Shown in pieces: positions 26,621-34,457 of a DNA stretch of 64,000 bases. The notes beneath the pieces were generated by a model. It saw nothing but the letters and a program-made list of their open reading frames with translations. It had not been told where the DNA came from and did not search any database. Every line of letters begins with the position of its first letter. Positions within the stretch are counted from its first letter, which is position 1. The DNA comes from Azospirillum tabaci. GTDB taxonomy: Bacteria > Pseudomonadota > Alphaproteobacteria > Azospirillales > Azospirillaceae. The translations under genes were made by a program, and so were the position numbers. The stretch spans positions 124,001-188,000 of the forward strand of contig NZ_JACCJY010000004.1 of assembly GCF_014596085.1 (NCBI RefSeq). The letters run 5' to 3'.

Positions 26621-26655
26621 GCTTTCCAGAGGCGTCCGGCGTCGCTCACGGGGGT

Positions 26656-26687
26656 TGGCTTCGCCTGCAAGTGAACAGGCGAAGCCG
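26656..26687. terminator. hairpin between convergent genes
   Basis: Perfect 11-base stem GGCTTCGCCTG / CAGGCGAAGCC with an 8-base loop between the convergent TetR and catB genes. There is no U-tract on either side; it may act as a bidirectional pause or end-protecting structure. Confidence 0.55.
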
Positions 26688-26699
26688 ACAAGGTTGCCG

Positions 26700-27335
26700 T
26701 CAGGTGGCTTTGATCACGTCCTGCCAGTGGCGGTGCAGAAGCGCGACGTCGCCGCTGGTCAGGATCGGCATTGCCTCCTGCAACTGGTCGTCGGACCAAT
26801 CCCACCACCTCATCTCAAGCAGCAACGCGATGAGATCGTCGTCGAAGCGCTTCCGGATCACCCGGGCGGGATTGCCACCCACAATCGCGTAGGGCTCGAC
26901 GTCCCGCGTCACCAGCGCCCTCGTGCCGATCACCGCGCCGTCACCGATGGTGACGCCGGGCATGACGATGGCCTCCGAACCGATCCAGACGTCATTGCCG
27001 ATCACCGTGTCGCCGGCAGGCCGATAGCCGTTCCGGGCGCCGGCGAACGCCGGGACCTCGGGCATCCAGAAGAAGGGAAAGGTGCTGATCCAGTCGTTCC
27101 TGTGGCCTTGGTTGCCCGCCATGATGAACGCCGCGCCAGACCCGATCGAGCAGAAGCTGCCGATCACCAACCGGTCGACGCCCTCGTCCGGTGGAAGAAA
27201 ACGGGCGCAGTCGTCGAAGCTGTGGCCATGATAATAGCCGGAATAATAGCTGTATCGGCCAACGACGATGTTCGGGTTGGTGACCTGCTTTTCCAGCAAC
27301 ATGCCCTTGAACGGGCTTTCGAAGACGTTTTCCAT
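26700..27335 (-). CDS. catB: CatB-type chloramphenicol/xenobiotic O-acetyltransferase
   Basis: A 211-residue left-handed beta-helix acetyltransferase that transfers acetyl from acetyl-CoA to a hydroxyl. It starts [20 protein letters not shown] and retains [20 protein letters not shown], the catalytic His78 in [11 protein letters not shown], hexapeptide repeats ([25 protein letters not shown]) and the CoA region [13 protein letters not shown]. This pattern closely follows type B (XAT) chloramphenicol acetyltransferases, common as chromosomal genes in environmental bacteria. The frame stays open upstream and a GTG at 27347 is an alternative start; no clear ribosome site is seen. Confidence 0.88.
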   Translation of the reverse strand: MENVFESPFKGMLLEKQVTNPNIVVGRYSYYSGYYHGHSFDDCARFLPPDEGVDRLVIGSFCSIGSGAAFIMAGNQGHRNDWISTFPFFWMPEVPAFAGARNGYRPAGDTVIGNDVWIGSEAIVMPGVTIGDGAVIGTRALVTRDVEPYAIVGGNPARVIRKRFDDDLIALLLEMRWWDWSDDQLQEAMPILTSGDVALLHRHWQDVIKAT

Positions 27336-27654
27336 GAAGTTACTCACTGCATGTGAGCCGCCGATCCGGCGGCTTATGCCTGCATGCGGGCGCAGACAAA
27401 CACCGCGGGCTTCCCTCCGGGTCGCGCGCGTTTTGGCTCTCCGCGTCGGACGCGTCAGAGCACGATGCAGGTGGTACTTGGGCTCGCCTTCATGACGGGA
27501 ATCTATACGGCGGGAAAAGCGGATCGCCAAGGGCGAACGCGGAGCAACCCAACCGCTTGGTCCGGCAGACGGAAATCGGCTTTGACGGAAATCGGCCTTG
27601 ACGGAAATCATCCGATAGCGGATTAATTGCTCCTCTGCACCAAGGAGAGGAGTC
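27336..27654. other. gap between catB and the DUF1127-like gene
   Basis: A divergent intergenic stretch. It contains a perfect hairpin AGCCGCCG-ATC-CGGCGGCT (27356-27374) just upstream of catB on its leader side, a 16-base tandem repeat at 27571-27610, and presumably two promoters. No credible coding frame was found. Confidence 0.55.
27571..27610 (+). repeat. 16-base tandem repeat, 2.5 copies
   Basis: GGAAATCGGCTTTGAC (27571-27586), GGAAATCGGCCTTGAC (27587-27602), then the partial copy GGAAATCA. It lies about 45 bases upstream of the small gene at 27655 and could be a short regulator-binding array or a slippage product. Confidence 0.75.
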
Positions 27655-27855
27655 ATGCAGACCTTGTGGAACGCCCTGCTGCGGCAGTGGCTGGACCGCG
27701 ACGGCGACGATGCCGGCGTGGAGACGCTGAGCGCGCATCTACGGCGCGACATCGGGCTGGACGGAACCGAAGCGGGATATGTCCCGGCCCAACACATCCG
27801 GGAGCGGAACCTTTCGGATGCCCGGTCATTTTTGACGTTGCAAGCGTATCGCTGA
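27655..27855 (+). CDS. small DUF1127-like protein
   Basis: A 66-residue protein with a strong ribosome site (AAGGAGAGGAG) directly before the ATG. The middle segment [19 protein letters not shown] matches the LxDHxLRDIGL core of DUF1127 (YjiS-like) small proteins, which in alphaproteobacteria include stress- and phosphate-linked RNA-binding regulators. The N-terminus is richer in Trp than usual ([10 protein letters not shown]) and the C-terminus is longer. A hairpin GTATCGC/GCGATAC at 27846-27865 overlaps its stop. Function not known here. Confidence 0.7.
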   Translation: MQTLWNALLRQWLDRDGDDAGVETLSAHLRRDIGLDGTEAGYVPAQHIRERNLSDARSFLTLQAYR

Positions 27856-28249
27856 CAGGCGATACCCGATCCTGCGGTTTCCCTTCGGGGCCGCGCCTTC
27901 CTTCAACCCCTGCCTTTCTTCAACCCACGGAGACCACGATGAAAGCCATCGTACCCACCACCCCGAATCGCCGACAGGGCGATTGGTCCAACCATACCGC
28001 CCGGCGAGCTAACGGCTCCCTTCTTCAACCCAGCGCATTGGAACGCGAATTCCGGATATCGAGAGGAAGCCATGTGTGTCTTTTTGGGGTTTTGCGGTCG
28101 TTCGGTCTTCGTTGAGCACGCCCACTGGGCCTCTCCGGATCGTTTTTTCGACGCCCGGCGGGATAACGGGGAATTCGTGATATGGCTTGGACGCCTGAAC
28201 ATCATCTACACACCGGCCCGATGGGGTCCTCGCTCGGGGAGGGTCGCTG
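27856..28249. other. gap with one weak small open frame
   Basis: A 394-base stretch. Apart from the hairpin at its left edge, the best candidate is a frame from ATG 28072 (MCVFLGFCGRSVFVEHAHW, 66 residues) with GAGAGGAAG ahead of it; it runs 22 bases into the MarR-like gene and has no recognisable family. Codon use is unlike its neighbours, so I do not call it a gene. Confidence 0.4.
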
Positions 28250-28651
28250 ATGCCGACCCCTGTTCGCGCTGACGGGGTTCGCCCTGACGAGGTGACCACC
28301 GTCGTCCATGTGCTCGAGGCGTTTCGCAAGCTCGATCCCGACCTGCCGATCCAGTACGCGCTGTCCTTCATGACGATCGCGCAGAACGAAGGGATGTCCA
28401 TCGGCGAGCTTGCGGAACGCCTGGGCATCGCCCAATCCTCCGCGTCGCGCAACGTCGCGGCCCTCAGCCGCTGGCACAGCTTCGGGAAGGCCGGACTCGA
28501 CCTCGTCCAGGCCCAGGAAGACCCGCGCGAACGCCGCCGCAAGATCGTCACGCTCACCGACACCGGCCGCGCCTTCCTCGAAGAGCTGCGCGCCATCGTG
28601 AAGCCGACCGTACACACCCCGTCCGAACCGCGCCGCGCCCGTTCGGCCTGA
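28250..28651 (+). CDS. MarR-like winged-helix regulator
   Basis: A 133-residue protein with a winged helix: LPIQYALSFMTIAQNEGMSIGEL, recognition helix AERLGIAQSSASRNVAALS and wing LVQAQEDPRERRRKIVTLTDTGRAF. It is shorter than usual MarR proteins, with only a brief C-terminal helix and an Arg/Ser-rich tail. The pattern resembles the phage/plasmid-type MarR-like regulators that keep only the DNA-binding core. Neighbours give no clear target. Confidence 0.78.
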   Translation: MPTPVRADGVRPDEVTTVVHVLEAFRKLDPDLPIQYALSFMTIAQNEGMSIGELAERLGIAQSSASRNVAALSRWHSFGKAGLDLVQAQEDPRERRRKIVTLTDTGRAFLEELRAIVKPTVHTPSEPRRARSA

Positions 28652-28748
28652 CCTCACCTGTCCGTCCGTTGTGTTTGGTCCGCAGCGCTTGACCGGGGTG
28701 GCCCATCCTGCCACACCAGCCCCGGACCCACCGACGGACCCGCGCGCC

Positions 28749-29228
28749 ATGACTTCCTCCGCCTGCCCCTGCTGTTCGGGCCTTTCCTTCGACTCCTGCT
28801 GCGGCCCGATCCTGGCCGGCGCGCCCGCCGCGACGGCGGAGGCGCTGATGCGGTCGCGCTACACCGCCTTCGTGCGCCACGACCTCGACCATGTGGAGCG
28901 CACCCACGCGCCGGAGATCCGCGAGGACTTCAACCGCGCCGAGGCGGAGCGGGTGGCCGACGAGTGCGACTGGCAGCGGCTCGACGTGCTGCGCGCGACG
29001 GAGGAGGGCGACGAGGGCACCGTCGAGTTCCTGATCCAGTTCCGCCGCGACGGTCAGGACATGCGCCATCACGAGCGGGCCTCCTTCCGCCGCATCGACG
29101 GCCAGTGGCTCTACAGCGCCGGCGAGGTGAACCCGAAGGGCGAGCCGCGGCGGGTCGTCAAGGTGGGCCGCAACGAGCCCTGCCCCTGCGGGTCGGGGAA
29201 GAAGTTCAAGGCCTGCTGCGGCCGCTGA
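28749..29228 (+). CDS. YchJ family protein (SEC-C motif)
   Basis: A 159-residue protein of the UPF0225/YchJ family. It has an N-terminal Cys motif SACPCCSGLSFDSCCGP, the NTF2-like core ALMRSRYTAFVRHDLDHVERTH and FLIQFRRDGQDMRHHERASFRR, and a C-terminal SEC-C zinc motif GRNEPCPCGSGKKFKACCG. Two zinc-binding Cys clusters at the ends are diagnostic. The biochemical role is not established. The ATG at 28749 is chosen because the Cys motif follows it directly; a GTG at 28671 would add 26 Pro-rich residues. Confidence 0.92.
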   Translation: MTSSACPCCSGLSFDSCCGPILAGAPAATAEALMRSRYTAFVRHDLDHVERTHAPEIREDFNRAEAERVADECDWQRLDVLRATEEGDEGTVEFLIQFRRDGQDMRHHERASFRRIDGQWLYSAGEVNPKGEPRRVVKVGRNEPCPCGSGKKFKACCGR

Positions 29229-29249
29229 GGGCGGACGGGGACTCGAAGA

Positions 29250-30011
29250 ATGGAACCGCGCTTCGCCTGCACCGCCTGCGGAAAATGCTGCCACGGGCTG
29301 CTGCCGCTGACGCTCACGGACGCGGTGGCCCACGCCGTCCGCTTCCCGCTGGCGCTGGTTTGGACGGTGGTACGGTCGAACGCCAAATCCTACGACCTCG
29401 CCGCCCGGCTGGGCACCAGCGTGCGGCTGCCCAACCGCAAGACGGTGGCGGTGCTGATCCAGCCCACCGCCTACCTGCCGAACCATTTCCCCTGCCCGGC
29501 GCTCCAGGCCGACAACCTCTGCGGCATCCACGCCGACAAGCCGTCGCGCTGCCGGACCATGCCCTTCTACCCCTACCGCGAGGAAAAGGATCAGGCCGAC
29601 CTGCTGGTCCCGCGCAAGGGCTGGGAGTGCGACGTCTCGGCGGAGGCACCGGTCGTCTATCGCAACCACGCCATCCTCGACCGCAAGGACTTCGACCGCG
29701 AGCGCGCCGACCTGCTGGAGCAGGCGCCGGTCATGCGCACCTACGCCGACTATGTGCTGAAATACATGCCCTGGATCGTCAACGATCTGGCGAAGATGGC
29801 GGCGGCCCCGGCGGGGGGAAAGCTGGTCACCAGCCTGTCGTCCTTCCTGACGGCGACCCGGCGGACCGACGCGCGGGAACTGGCGGCGGCCCAGGCGCCG
29901 CTGATGCAGGCGATGGCCGAGCGCACCCGGACCGACCCGGCGCTGGCGGATTTCCACAAGAACTACGCGGGCTGGGCGAAGGAGATGGAGCGGCTGGCGC
30001 AGCGGGGGTGA
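29250..30011 (+). CDS. YkgJ-type cysteine-cluster protein
   Basis: A 253-residue protein of the YkgJ/Fe-S oxidoreductase-like group. The N-terminus FACTACGKCCHG (Cys 7, 10, 13, 14) plus FPCPALQADNLCGIH and PSRCRTMPFYPY make the full Cys8 pattern, which probably binds zinc or an Fe-S cluster. The C-terminal half is helical and not assigned. It starts 22 bases after the ychJ-type gene, so they may be co-transcribed. It is the last high-GC gene before the AT-rich island. Confidence 0.88.
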   Translation: MEPRFACTACGKCCHGLLPLTLTDAVAHAVRFPLALVWTVVRSNAKSYDLAARLGTSVRLPNRKTVAVLIQPTAYLPNHFPCPALQADNLCGIHADKPSRCRTMPFYPYREEKDQADLLVPRKGWECDVSAEAPVVYRNHAILDRKDFDRERADLLEQAPVMRTYADYVLKYMPWIVNDLAKMAAAPAGGKLVTSLSSFLTATRRTDARELAAAQAPLMQAMAERTRTDPALADFHKNYAGWAKEMERLAQRG

Positions 30012-30762
30012 TGAGGTGTCCGCTTCTTCACTGAGTACCCTATGCGCTTCCTCTGGCGGAGATAAGTCGTGGCCTCGTACTCAGAGAACGTAGTTTATGG
30101 CCCGAGTCGCAGAGATAGGCTGCTCGATTCGCCATAAAGACGGGAATCGGTCTAGACCGAACTGTCTAAAGAAGGGGTTGCTTTCCGCAGTTGGCGTTCC
30201 AGTACGGGGATAAATTTTCAGAAGTTGAAACACAAGTGTTTTGCGTCTTCTGTATGATGGTCAGTTTGAAAGTCCATGAACCCATTGAAATCTATGTATT
30301 ATTTCGGTTTCAGAACGAACTCATCAAAGCCCGAGGAAGCCTCTTAATCAACAGATTGGGTCTGAGGCGGCCTCCCTTGCACAATTAGATGTGTCCGGAG
30401 AGGCTTGACACGCCCCCTGACGATGGCTCAGGTAGAGGTATGAACTCTTCATCACGACCGCTATATCTCCGCTTTTTGCTTTGCGGAATAGCGTCATCCC
30501 CCCTAAAGAAGCATGGAGGCCAAGAAGGCCAGACCGCCCTAACTCTGTCCGGCGTACGAAACGTAGCTTGCTGAGCGGCTGCGTGGACACTCCCCGATCA
30601 TGGTGTTCCACCACCGAGATCGGGGAGAGCCACTTGGGAAATACCGCGACACTTGGCACTGGCGCGGCGAGTGCTTTCTCATAAAAAGCGTGTTTACGCT
30701 AACGCACGTGCTCGCCCTTTTCAAGCGCCAAGTGTTCTCTTCTCATAAATAGGAGCACTTGT
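30012..30762. other. AT-rich gene-poor island with strong palindromes
   Basis: About 750 bases with base composition near 50% GC against ~70% on both sides, and codon patterns unlike the neighbours. It contains a perfect 14-base palindrome TCGGTCTAGACCGA (30147-30160), a 38-base hairpin (30590-30627) and an 87-base multi-tier hairpin (30649-30735). A 65-residue frame at 30191-30388 has no ribosome site and no family, so I do not call it. No transposase or integrase remnant is recognisable. The composition suggests acquired DNA. Confidence 0.7.
30590..30735 (+). ncRNA. candidate structured RNA or leader upstream of the HTH gene
   Basis: Hairpin one: CTCCCCGATC (30590-30599) pairs with GATCGGGGAG (30618-30627), with an inner GGTG/CACC step. 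Hairpin two: ACACTTGGC (30649-30657) pairs with GCCAAGTGT (30727-30735), enclosing GGCGAG/CTCGCC (30666/30711) and AGCGT/ACGCT (30687/30696). The series ends 27 bases before the HTH start codon. It may be an untranslated leader or an independent RNA; strand is inferred from the downstream gene. Confidence 0.4.
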
Positions 30763-30957
30763 ATGCGTACTTTCGGCCCGCGTTTTGCCAACTTCATCAA
30801 AGCTTGTCATGTCCTGTGGCTTGTCAAAGTTAAAGGTGAGACACAGACAGAAGCAGCAATACAGACCAAGTTGAATGTCGGAACTGTGAATCACATAGTG
30901 CATGGGCGACGTTTTAAAAACGCGTATCCGGTATGCCCGCCAGGATTTGAAAGTTAA
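30763..30957 (+). CDS. small helix-turn-helix protein
   Basis: A 64-residue protein with AGGAG eight bases before its ATG. The core KGETQTEAAIQTKLNVGTVN followed by HIVHGRRFKNAYP reads as a compact helix-turn-helix: a T-x-x-E-A-A helix, turn and recognition helix GTVNHIVHGRRF. Similar tiny proteins occur singly in many proteobacteria. It may bind DNA, including the palindromes just upstream. It lies at the right edge of the AT-rich island and its low GC matches that island rather than the core genome. Confidence 0.7.
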   Translation: MRTFGPRFANFIKACHVLWLVKVKGETQTEAAIQTKLNVGTVNHIVHGRRFKNAYPVCPPGFES

Positions 30958-31045
30958 GCCTGAGTTACTTGGACTGTGTCTGCGGATCGACCACGCCCTC
31001 GGGCTGGGCGATCCGCAAGTTCGTAAGAAATCAGCGTCGCTTCAA

Positions 31046-31663
31046 TCAGGCGGCGATCCCCAGCCCCTGGCGCAGCAGCCCGACCAGCGCGCGCACCGCC
31101 CGCTCCTGCTGGTCCAGCGGCAGGCCGGAGCGACCCGTCTGGCCGGCGACCTGCTCCGGCAGCGGCGGCAGGTGGACGAAGCCCATGGGCACGTCCAGAT
31201 CCGCCGTCTCGATCATGTGGCGGGCGCGGTAGAACAGGTGGTTGCAGACGAAGCCGCCGGCATGGTCGCTGAAGGTCACCGGCAGGCCGGCGATGGCCAG
31301 CTCGCGGACCAGCATGGGGACGGGCAGGGTGGAGCCGTAGGCGGTCGGCCCGTCCGGCTCGATGGCGTCGTCGGTGCGCACCACCCCGGCGTTGTCGGCC
31401 TGCTCGCTCTCGTCGCGGTTCCAGGCCAGCCGCTCGATCTTGATGTATTCGGACCCGGCGGCCAGCCCGAAGCACAGGGCGGCGGCGGGCTGGTGCTCCT
31501 CCAGCAGCGCGGCGAAGGCCGCGCCGCAGGCGTCGTATTCGACCGGCAGGACCGCGGTGACGATCCCCGGCTCGCCGGCCAGCCGCTCCATGAGGAGCGC
31601 CGTCGGGTTGACGGCGTGATCCCCGAAGGGCTGGAACCCGGTGAGCAGAATGGGAGCCGTCAC
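31046..31663 (-). CDS. pcp: pyroglutamyl-peptidase I
   Basis: A 205-residue cysteine peptidase (C15) removing N-terminal pyroglutamate from peptides in the cytoplasm. The start LLTGFQPFGDHAVNPT is diagnostic. The catalytic triad appears as Glu77 (YIKIERLAWN), Cys140 (SDHAGGFVCNHLFY) and His164 (MGFVHLPPLP). Length matches the family (200-215). It is 25 bases downstream of trpS on the same strand and may share its transcript. A perfect 9-base inverted repeat TGCGGATCG/CGATCCGCA (30981-31017) follows its stop. Confidence 0.95.
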   Translation of the reverse strand: MTAPILLTGFQPFGDHAVNPTALLMERLAGEPGIVTAVLPVEYDACGAAFAALLEEHQPAAALCFGLAAGSEYIKIERLAWNRDESEQADNAGVVRTDDAIEPDGPTAYGSTLPVPMLVRELAIAGLPVTFSDHAGGFVCNHLFYRARHMIETADLDVPMGFVHLPPLPEQVAGQTGRSGLPLDQQERAVRALVGLLRQGLGIAA

Positions 31664-31688
31664 GGCGGACGCCTTTCGGTCGGAGGAT

Positions 31689-32687
31689 TTAGGGACGCAG
31701 AAGGCCGATGATGTCCTTCACGCCGTTCAGGTTCGTCTCGGCGATGGCCGCCGCGCGTTCGCCGCCGCGGCGCAGCAGGCGGTCGATCTCCGCCTTGTCG
31801 TCCAGCAGCTCCTTCATGCGAGTGGTCATCGGGGCGAGCTTGGCGACCGACAGATCGACCAGCGCCGCCTTGAAGCCGGAGAACTGGGCGCCCGCGAACT
31901 GCTGCACCGTCTGCTCACGCGTCTGGCCGGACAGGGCGGCGTAGATGGTCACGAGGTTGTCGGCCTCCGGACGCTTCTCCAGGTCGGCCACATTGTCCGG
32001 CAGCGGCTCCGGATCGGTCTTGGCCTTGCGGATCTTCGTCGCGATGGTGTCGGCGTCGTCGGTCATGTTGATGCGCGAATATTCGGACTCGTCCGACTTG
32101 CTCATCTTCTTGGTGCCGTCGCGCAAGGACATCACGCGCGTCGCCTCGCCGAGGATCTGCGGCTCGGGCAGCGGGAAGAACTCGGTGTCGTAGCGGCGGT
32201 TGAAGGCGCCGGCGATGTCGCGGGCCAGCTCCAGATGCTGCTTCTGGTCCTCGCCCACCGGGACGTGGGTGGCCTTGTAGAGCAGGATGTCCGCGGCCAT
32301 CAGCACCGGGTAGGAGTAGAGGCCGAGGTTCGCCATGTCCTTCTGCTTGCCGGCCTTCTCCTTGAACTGCGTCATGCGGTTCAGCCAGCCGAGCGGCGTG
32401 TGGCAGGAGAGGATCCAGGCCAGCTCCGAATGGGCCGGGACGAAGGACTGGTTGAAGAGGATGTTCTTCTCCGGGTCGATGCCGGCGGCGATGTAGGCCG
32501 CGGTGACCTCGCGGATGTTGTTGCGCAGGACCTCCGCGTCCTGGTCGATGGTCAGCGCGTGCAGGTCGACGACGCAGAAGATGCACTCGTAGCTGTTCTG
32601 CAGCTCGACCCAGTTGCGCAGCGCCCCCAGATAGTTGCCGAGGTGAAGCTGCCGGGTCGGCTGCATGCCGGAGAAGATGCGGTTCAC
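31689..32687 (-). CDS. trpS: tryptophanyl-tRNA synthetase
   Basis: Class Ic aminoacyl-tRNA synthetase of 332 residues charging tRNA-Trp. It starts [20 protein letters not shown], with the HIGH-type motif as HLGNY, and has the KMSKS loop intact as KKMSKSDES near residue 200. [10 protein letters not shown] and the C-terminal helical anticodon domain fit the bacterial short form. It lies between murJ (62-base gap) and pcp on one strand, a likely operon. Confidence 0.97.
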   Translation of the reverse strand: MNRIFSGMQPTRQLHLGNYLGALRNWVELQNSYECIFCVVDLHALTIDQDAEVLRNNIREVTAAYIAAGIDPEKNILFNQSFVPAHSELAWILSCHTPLGWLNRMTQFKEKAGKQKDMANLGLYSYPVLMAADILLYKATHVPVGEDQKQHLELARDIAGAFNRRYDTEFFPLPEPQILGEATRVMSLRDGTKKMSKSDESEYSRINMTDDADTIATKIRKAKTDPEPLPDNVADLEKRPEADNLVTIYAALSGQTREQTVQQFAGAQFSGFKAALVDLSVAKLAPMTTRMKELLDDKAEIDRLLRRGGERAAAIAETNLNGVKDIIGLLRP

Positions 32688-32748
32688 GGGAGGACTCTCG
32701 CTCGAAACTTCTGGAAGGCGGCTGTTATCGCGCCGGAACCGGGCGGGG

Positions 32749-34323
32749 TCAAGACACGGGCGGCTCCAATTCCGGAGTGCCCTTGCGCAGGAAGCCCTTC
32801 AGGTCGGCCAGATCGGTGGCGCCGGTCAGCTGCGCCAGCGCCCCGAACACCGCCACGCCGCCGCCGACCAGCAGGGCCAGCGCCCCGAAGCGGACCAGCG
32901 TGGAGGCCGCCTCCAGGCCGGGGGCCAGGAGCGACGCGCCGACCAGAAGCGCCGCCCCCATGCCCAACGCCGCCGAGGCGATGCGCGGCGCGCGGCCGAG
33001 GAACCGCTCGTCCAGCTGCAGGAACCCCCGGCGGCGCAGCGCGTGGGCCAGCAAAGCGAGGTTCAACCAGGCGGTCAGCCCCGTCGCCAGCGCGATCCCC
33101 ACATGCCCCAGCACCGGCATCAGCGCGATGCCCAGCGCCAGGTTGGCCACCGTCACCACCACGGCGACGCGCACCGGGGTCGCCGTGTCCTGGCGGGCGA
33201 AGAAGGCGGCGTTCAGCGCTTTTACGATCACATGGGCGGGGATGCCGATGGCGTAGGCGGCCAGCGCCCAGGCCGTCGCCTGCGCCTCCGCCGGGCCGAA
33301 GGCGCCGCGCTCGAACAGCACCGACACGATGGGCGTCCCGGCCACCCCCAGCGCCACCGCCGCCGGCAGGCCGAGCAGCAGGCTGAATTCCAGGGCACGG
33401 CTGAGGTAATGGCGGACCATCCGCTCGTCCCCCGCCGCGGCGTGGCGGGCGAGCACGGGCAGGAGTGCGGTGCCTATGGCGATGCCGATGACGCCCAGCG
33501 GCATCTGGTTCAGCCGGTCGGCGTAATAGAGGAAGGACACCGCGCCCGACGGCAGCAGCGAGGCCAGAACGACGTTCAGAAACAGGTTGATCTGCATGAC
33601 CCCGGCGCCGATGGCCCCCGGCCCGACCAGCCGGAACAGGCGGCGCATCCCCTCGGTCATCCGCGGCAGGGTCAGCCGCAGCGTCACCCCCGCCGCCCGG
33701 CAGGCCCAGCCCATCCAGACCAGCTGCACGACGCCCGACAGCGTCACCGCCGCGGCCATCGCCCGCCCCGGTTCCAGCCCCAGCCGCGGCGCGGTCAGCA
33801 AGGCGGCGATCAGCGTCAGGTTGAAGGCGATCGGCGCGGCGGCGAAGGGACCGAAGCGGTCCAGCGCGTTCAGCACGCCGCCCAGCAACGCCACCAGGGA
33901 AATCAGCGTCAGATAGGGAAAGGTCAGCCGCGCCATGTCCACGGCCAGCGCGAACTTCGCCGGCTCGTCAACGAAACCCGGCGCCAGGACGTGCATCAGG
34001 GCGGGCATCGCCAGGATGGCCAGCGCGGTGAAGGGCAGCAGCACGGACAGCAGGATGGCCAGCGCCTGCTCGGCGAAGGCCACGGCGGCGGCCCGGCCGT
34101 TGCGCTGCAGCTCCGCCGCGAACAGCGGGACGAAGGCGACGCTGAAGGCCCCCTCCGCGAACAGGCGGCGGAAGAAGTTCGGCAGCTTCAGCGCCACGAA
34201 GAAGGCGTCGGCCACCGGCCCGGCGCCGAGCACCGCCGCGGTCAGGATGTCGCGGGCGAAGCCGGCCAGCCGGCTCAGCAGGGTCAGGCTGCCGACGGTG
34301 GCGATGGCGCGGGCGAAACTCAT
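32749..34323 (-). CDS. murJ: lipid II flippase MurJ (MviN)
   Basis: A 524-residue polytopic inner-membrane protein of the MOP superfamily with about 14 helices, which flips the peptidoglycan precursor lipid II. Landmarks: [28 protein letters not shown] at the start (functional Arg/Asp residues) and [10 protein letters not shown], then [31 protein letters not shown], the conserved MurJ segment in TM7-8 containing Arg. Length and start match the family. It diverges from the hybrid kinase gene across a 134-base promoter gap. Confidence 0.95.
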   Translation of the reverse strand: MSFARAIATVGSLTLLSRLAGFARDILTAAVLGAGPVADAFFVALKLPNFFRRLFAEGAFSVAFVPLFAAELQRNGRAAAVAFAEQALAILLSVLLPFTALAILAMPALMHVLAPGFVDEPAKFALAVDMARLTFPYLTLISLVALLGGVLNALDRFGPFAAAPIAFNLTLIAALLTAPRLGLEPGRAMAAAVTLSGVVQLVWMGWACRAAGVTLRLTLPRMTEGMRRLFRLVGPGAIGAGVMQINLFLNVVLASLLPSGAVSFLYYADRLNQMPLGVIGIAIGTALLPVLARHAAAGDERMVRHYLSRALEFSLLLGLPAAVALGVAGTPIVSVLFERGAFGPAEAQATAWALAAYAIGIPAHVIVKALNAAFFARQDTATPVRVAVVVTVANLALGIALMPVLGHVGIALATGLTAWLNLALLAHALRRRGFLQLDERFLGRAPRIASAALGMGAALLVGASLLAPGLEAASTLVRFGALALLVGGGVAVFGALAQLTGATDLADLKGFLRKGTPELEPPVS

Positions 34324-34457
34324 CCGTCAAAGGCCCGATTGGCCGCCCAACCCCGCGCCGACCATCGAGAAAAACCCGCAAAAGTTTGATTGTTTTCTAC
34401 TTCTTGTATCATTGGTCGCTGGCTTGTCCATTGAAGGAGGAAGTCGTCTGGCGCATA

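Noticed and set aside
27571..27610. CRISPR or iteron array
   Set aside because: Only 2.5 contiguous copies with no spacers; treated as a simple tandem repeat.
28072..28272. 66-residue small gene before the MarR-like gene
   Set aside because: It has a fair ribosome site, but it overlaps the MarR-like gene, has no family and lacks the codon pattern of neighbours.
30191..30388. 65-residue frame in the AT-rich island
   Set aside because: No ribosome site before its start, no recognisable domain and location in non-coding-like DNA.
30389..30640. Insertion-sequence remnant
   Set aside because: Composition looks foreign, but no transposase fragment, terminal inverted repeat pair or target duplication could be found by eye.
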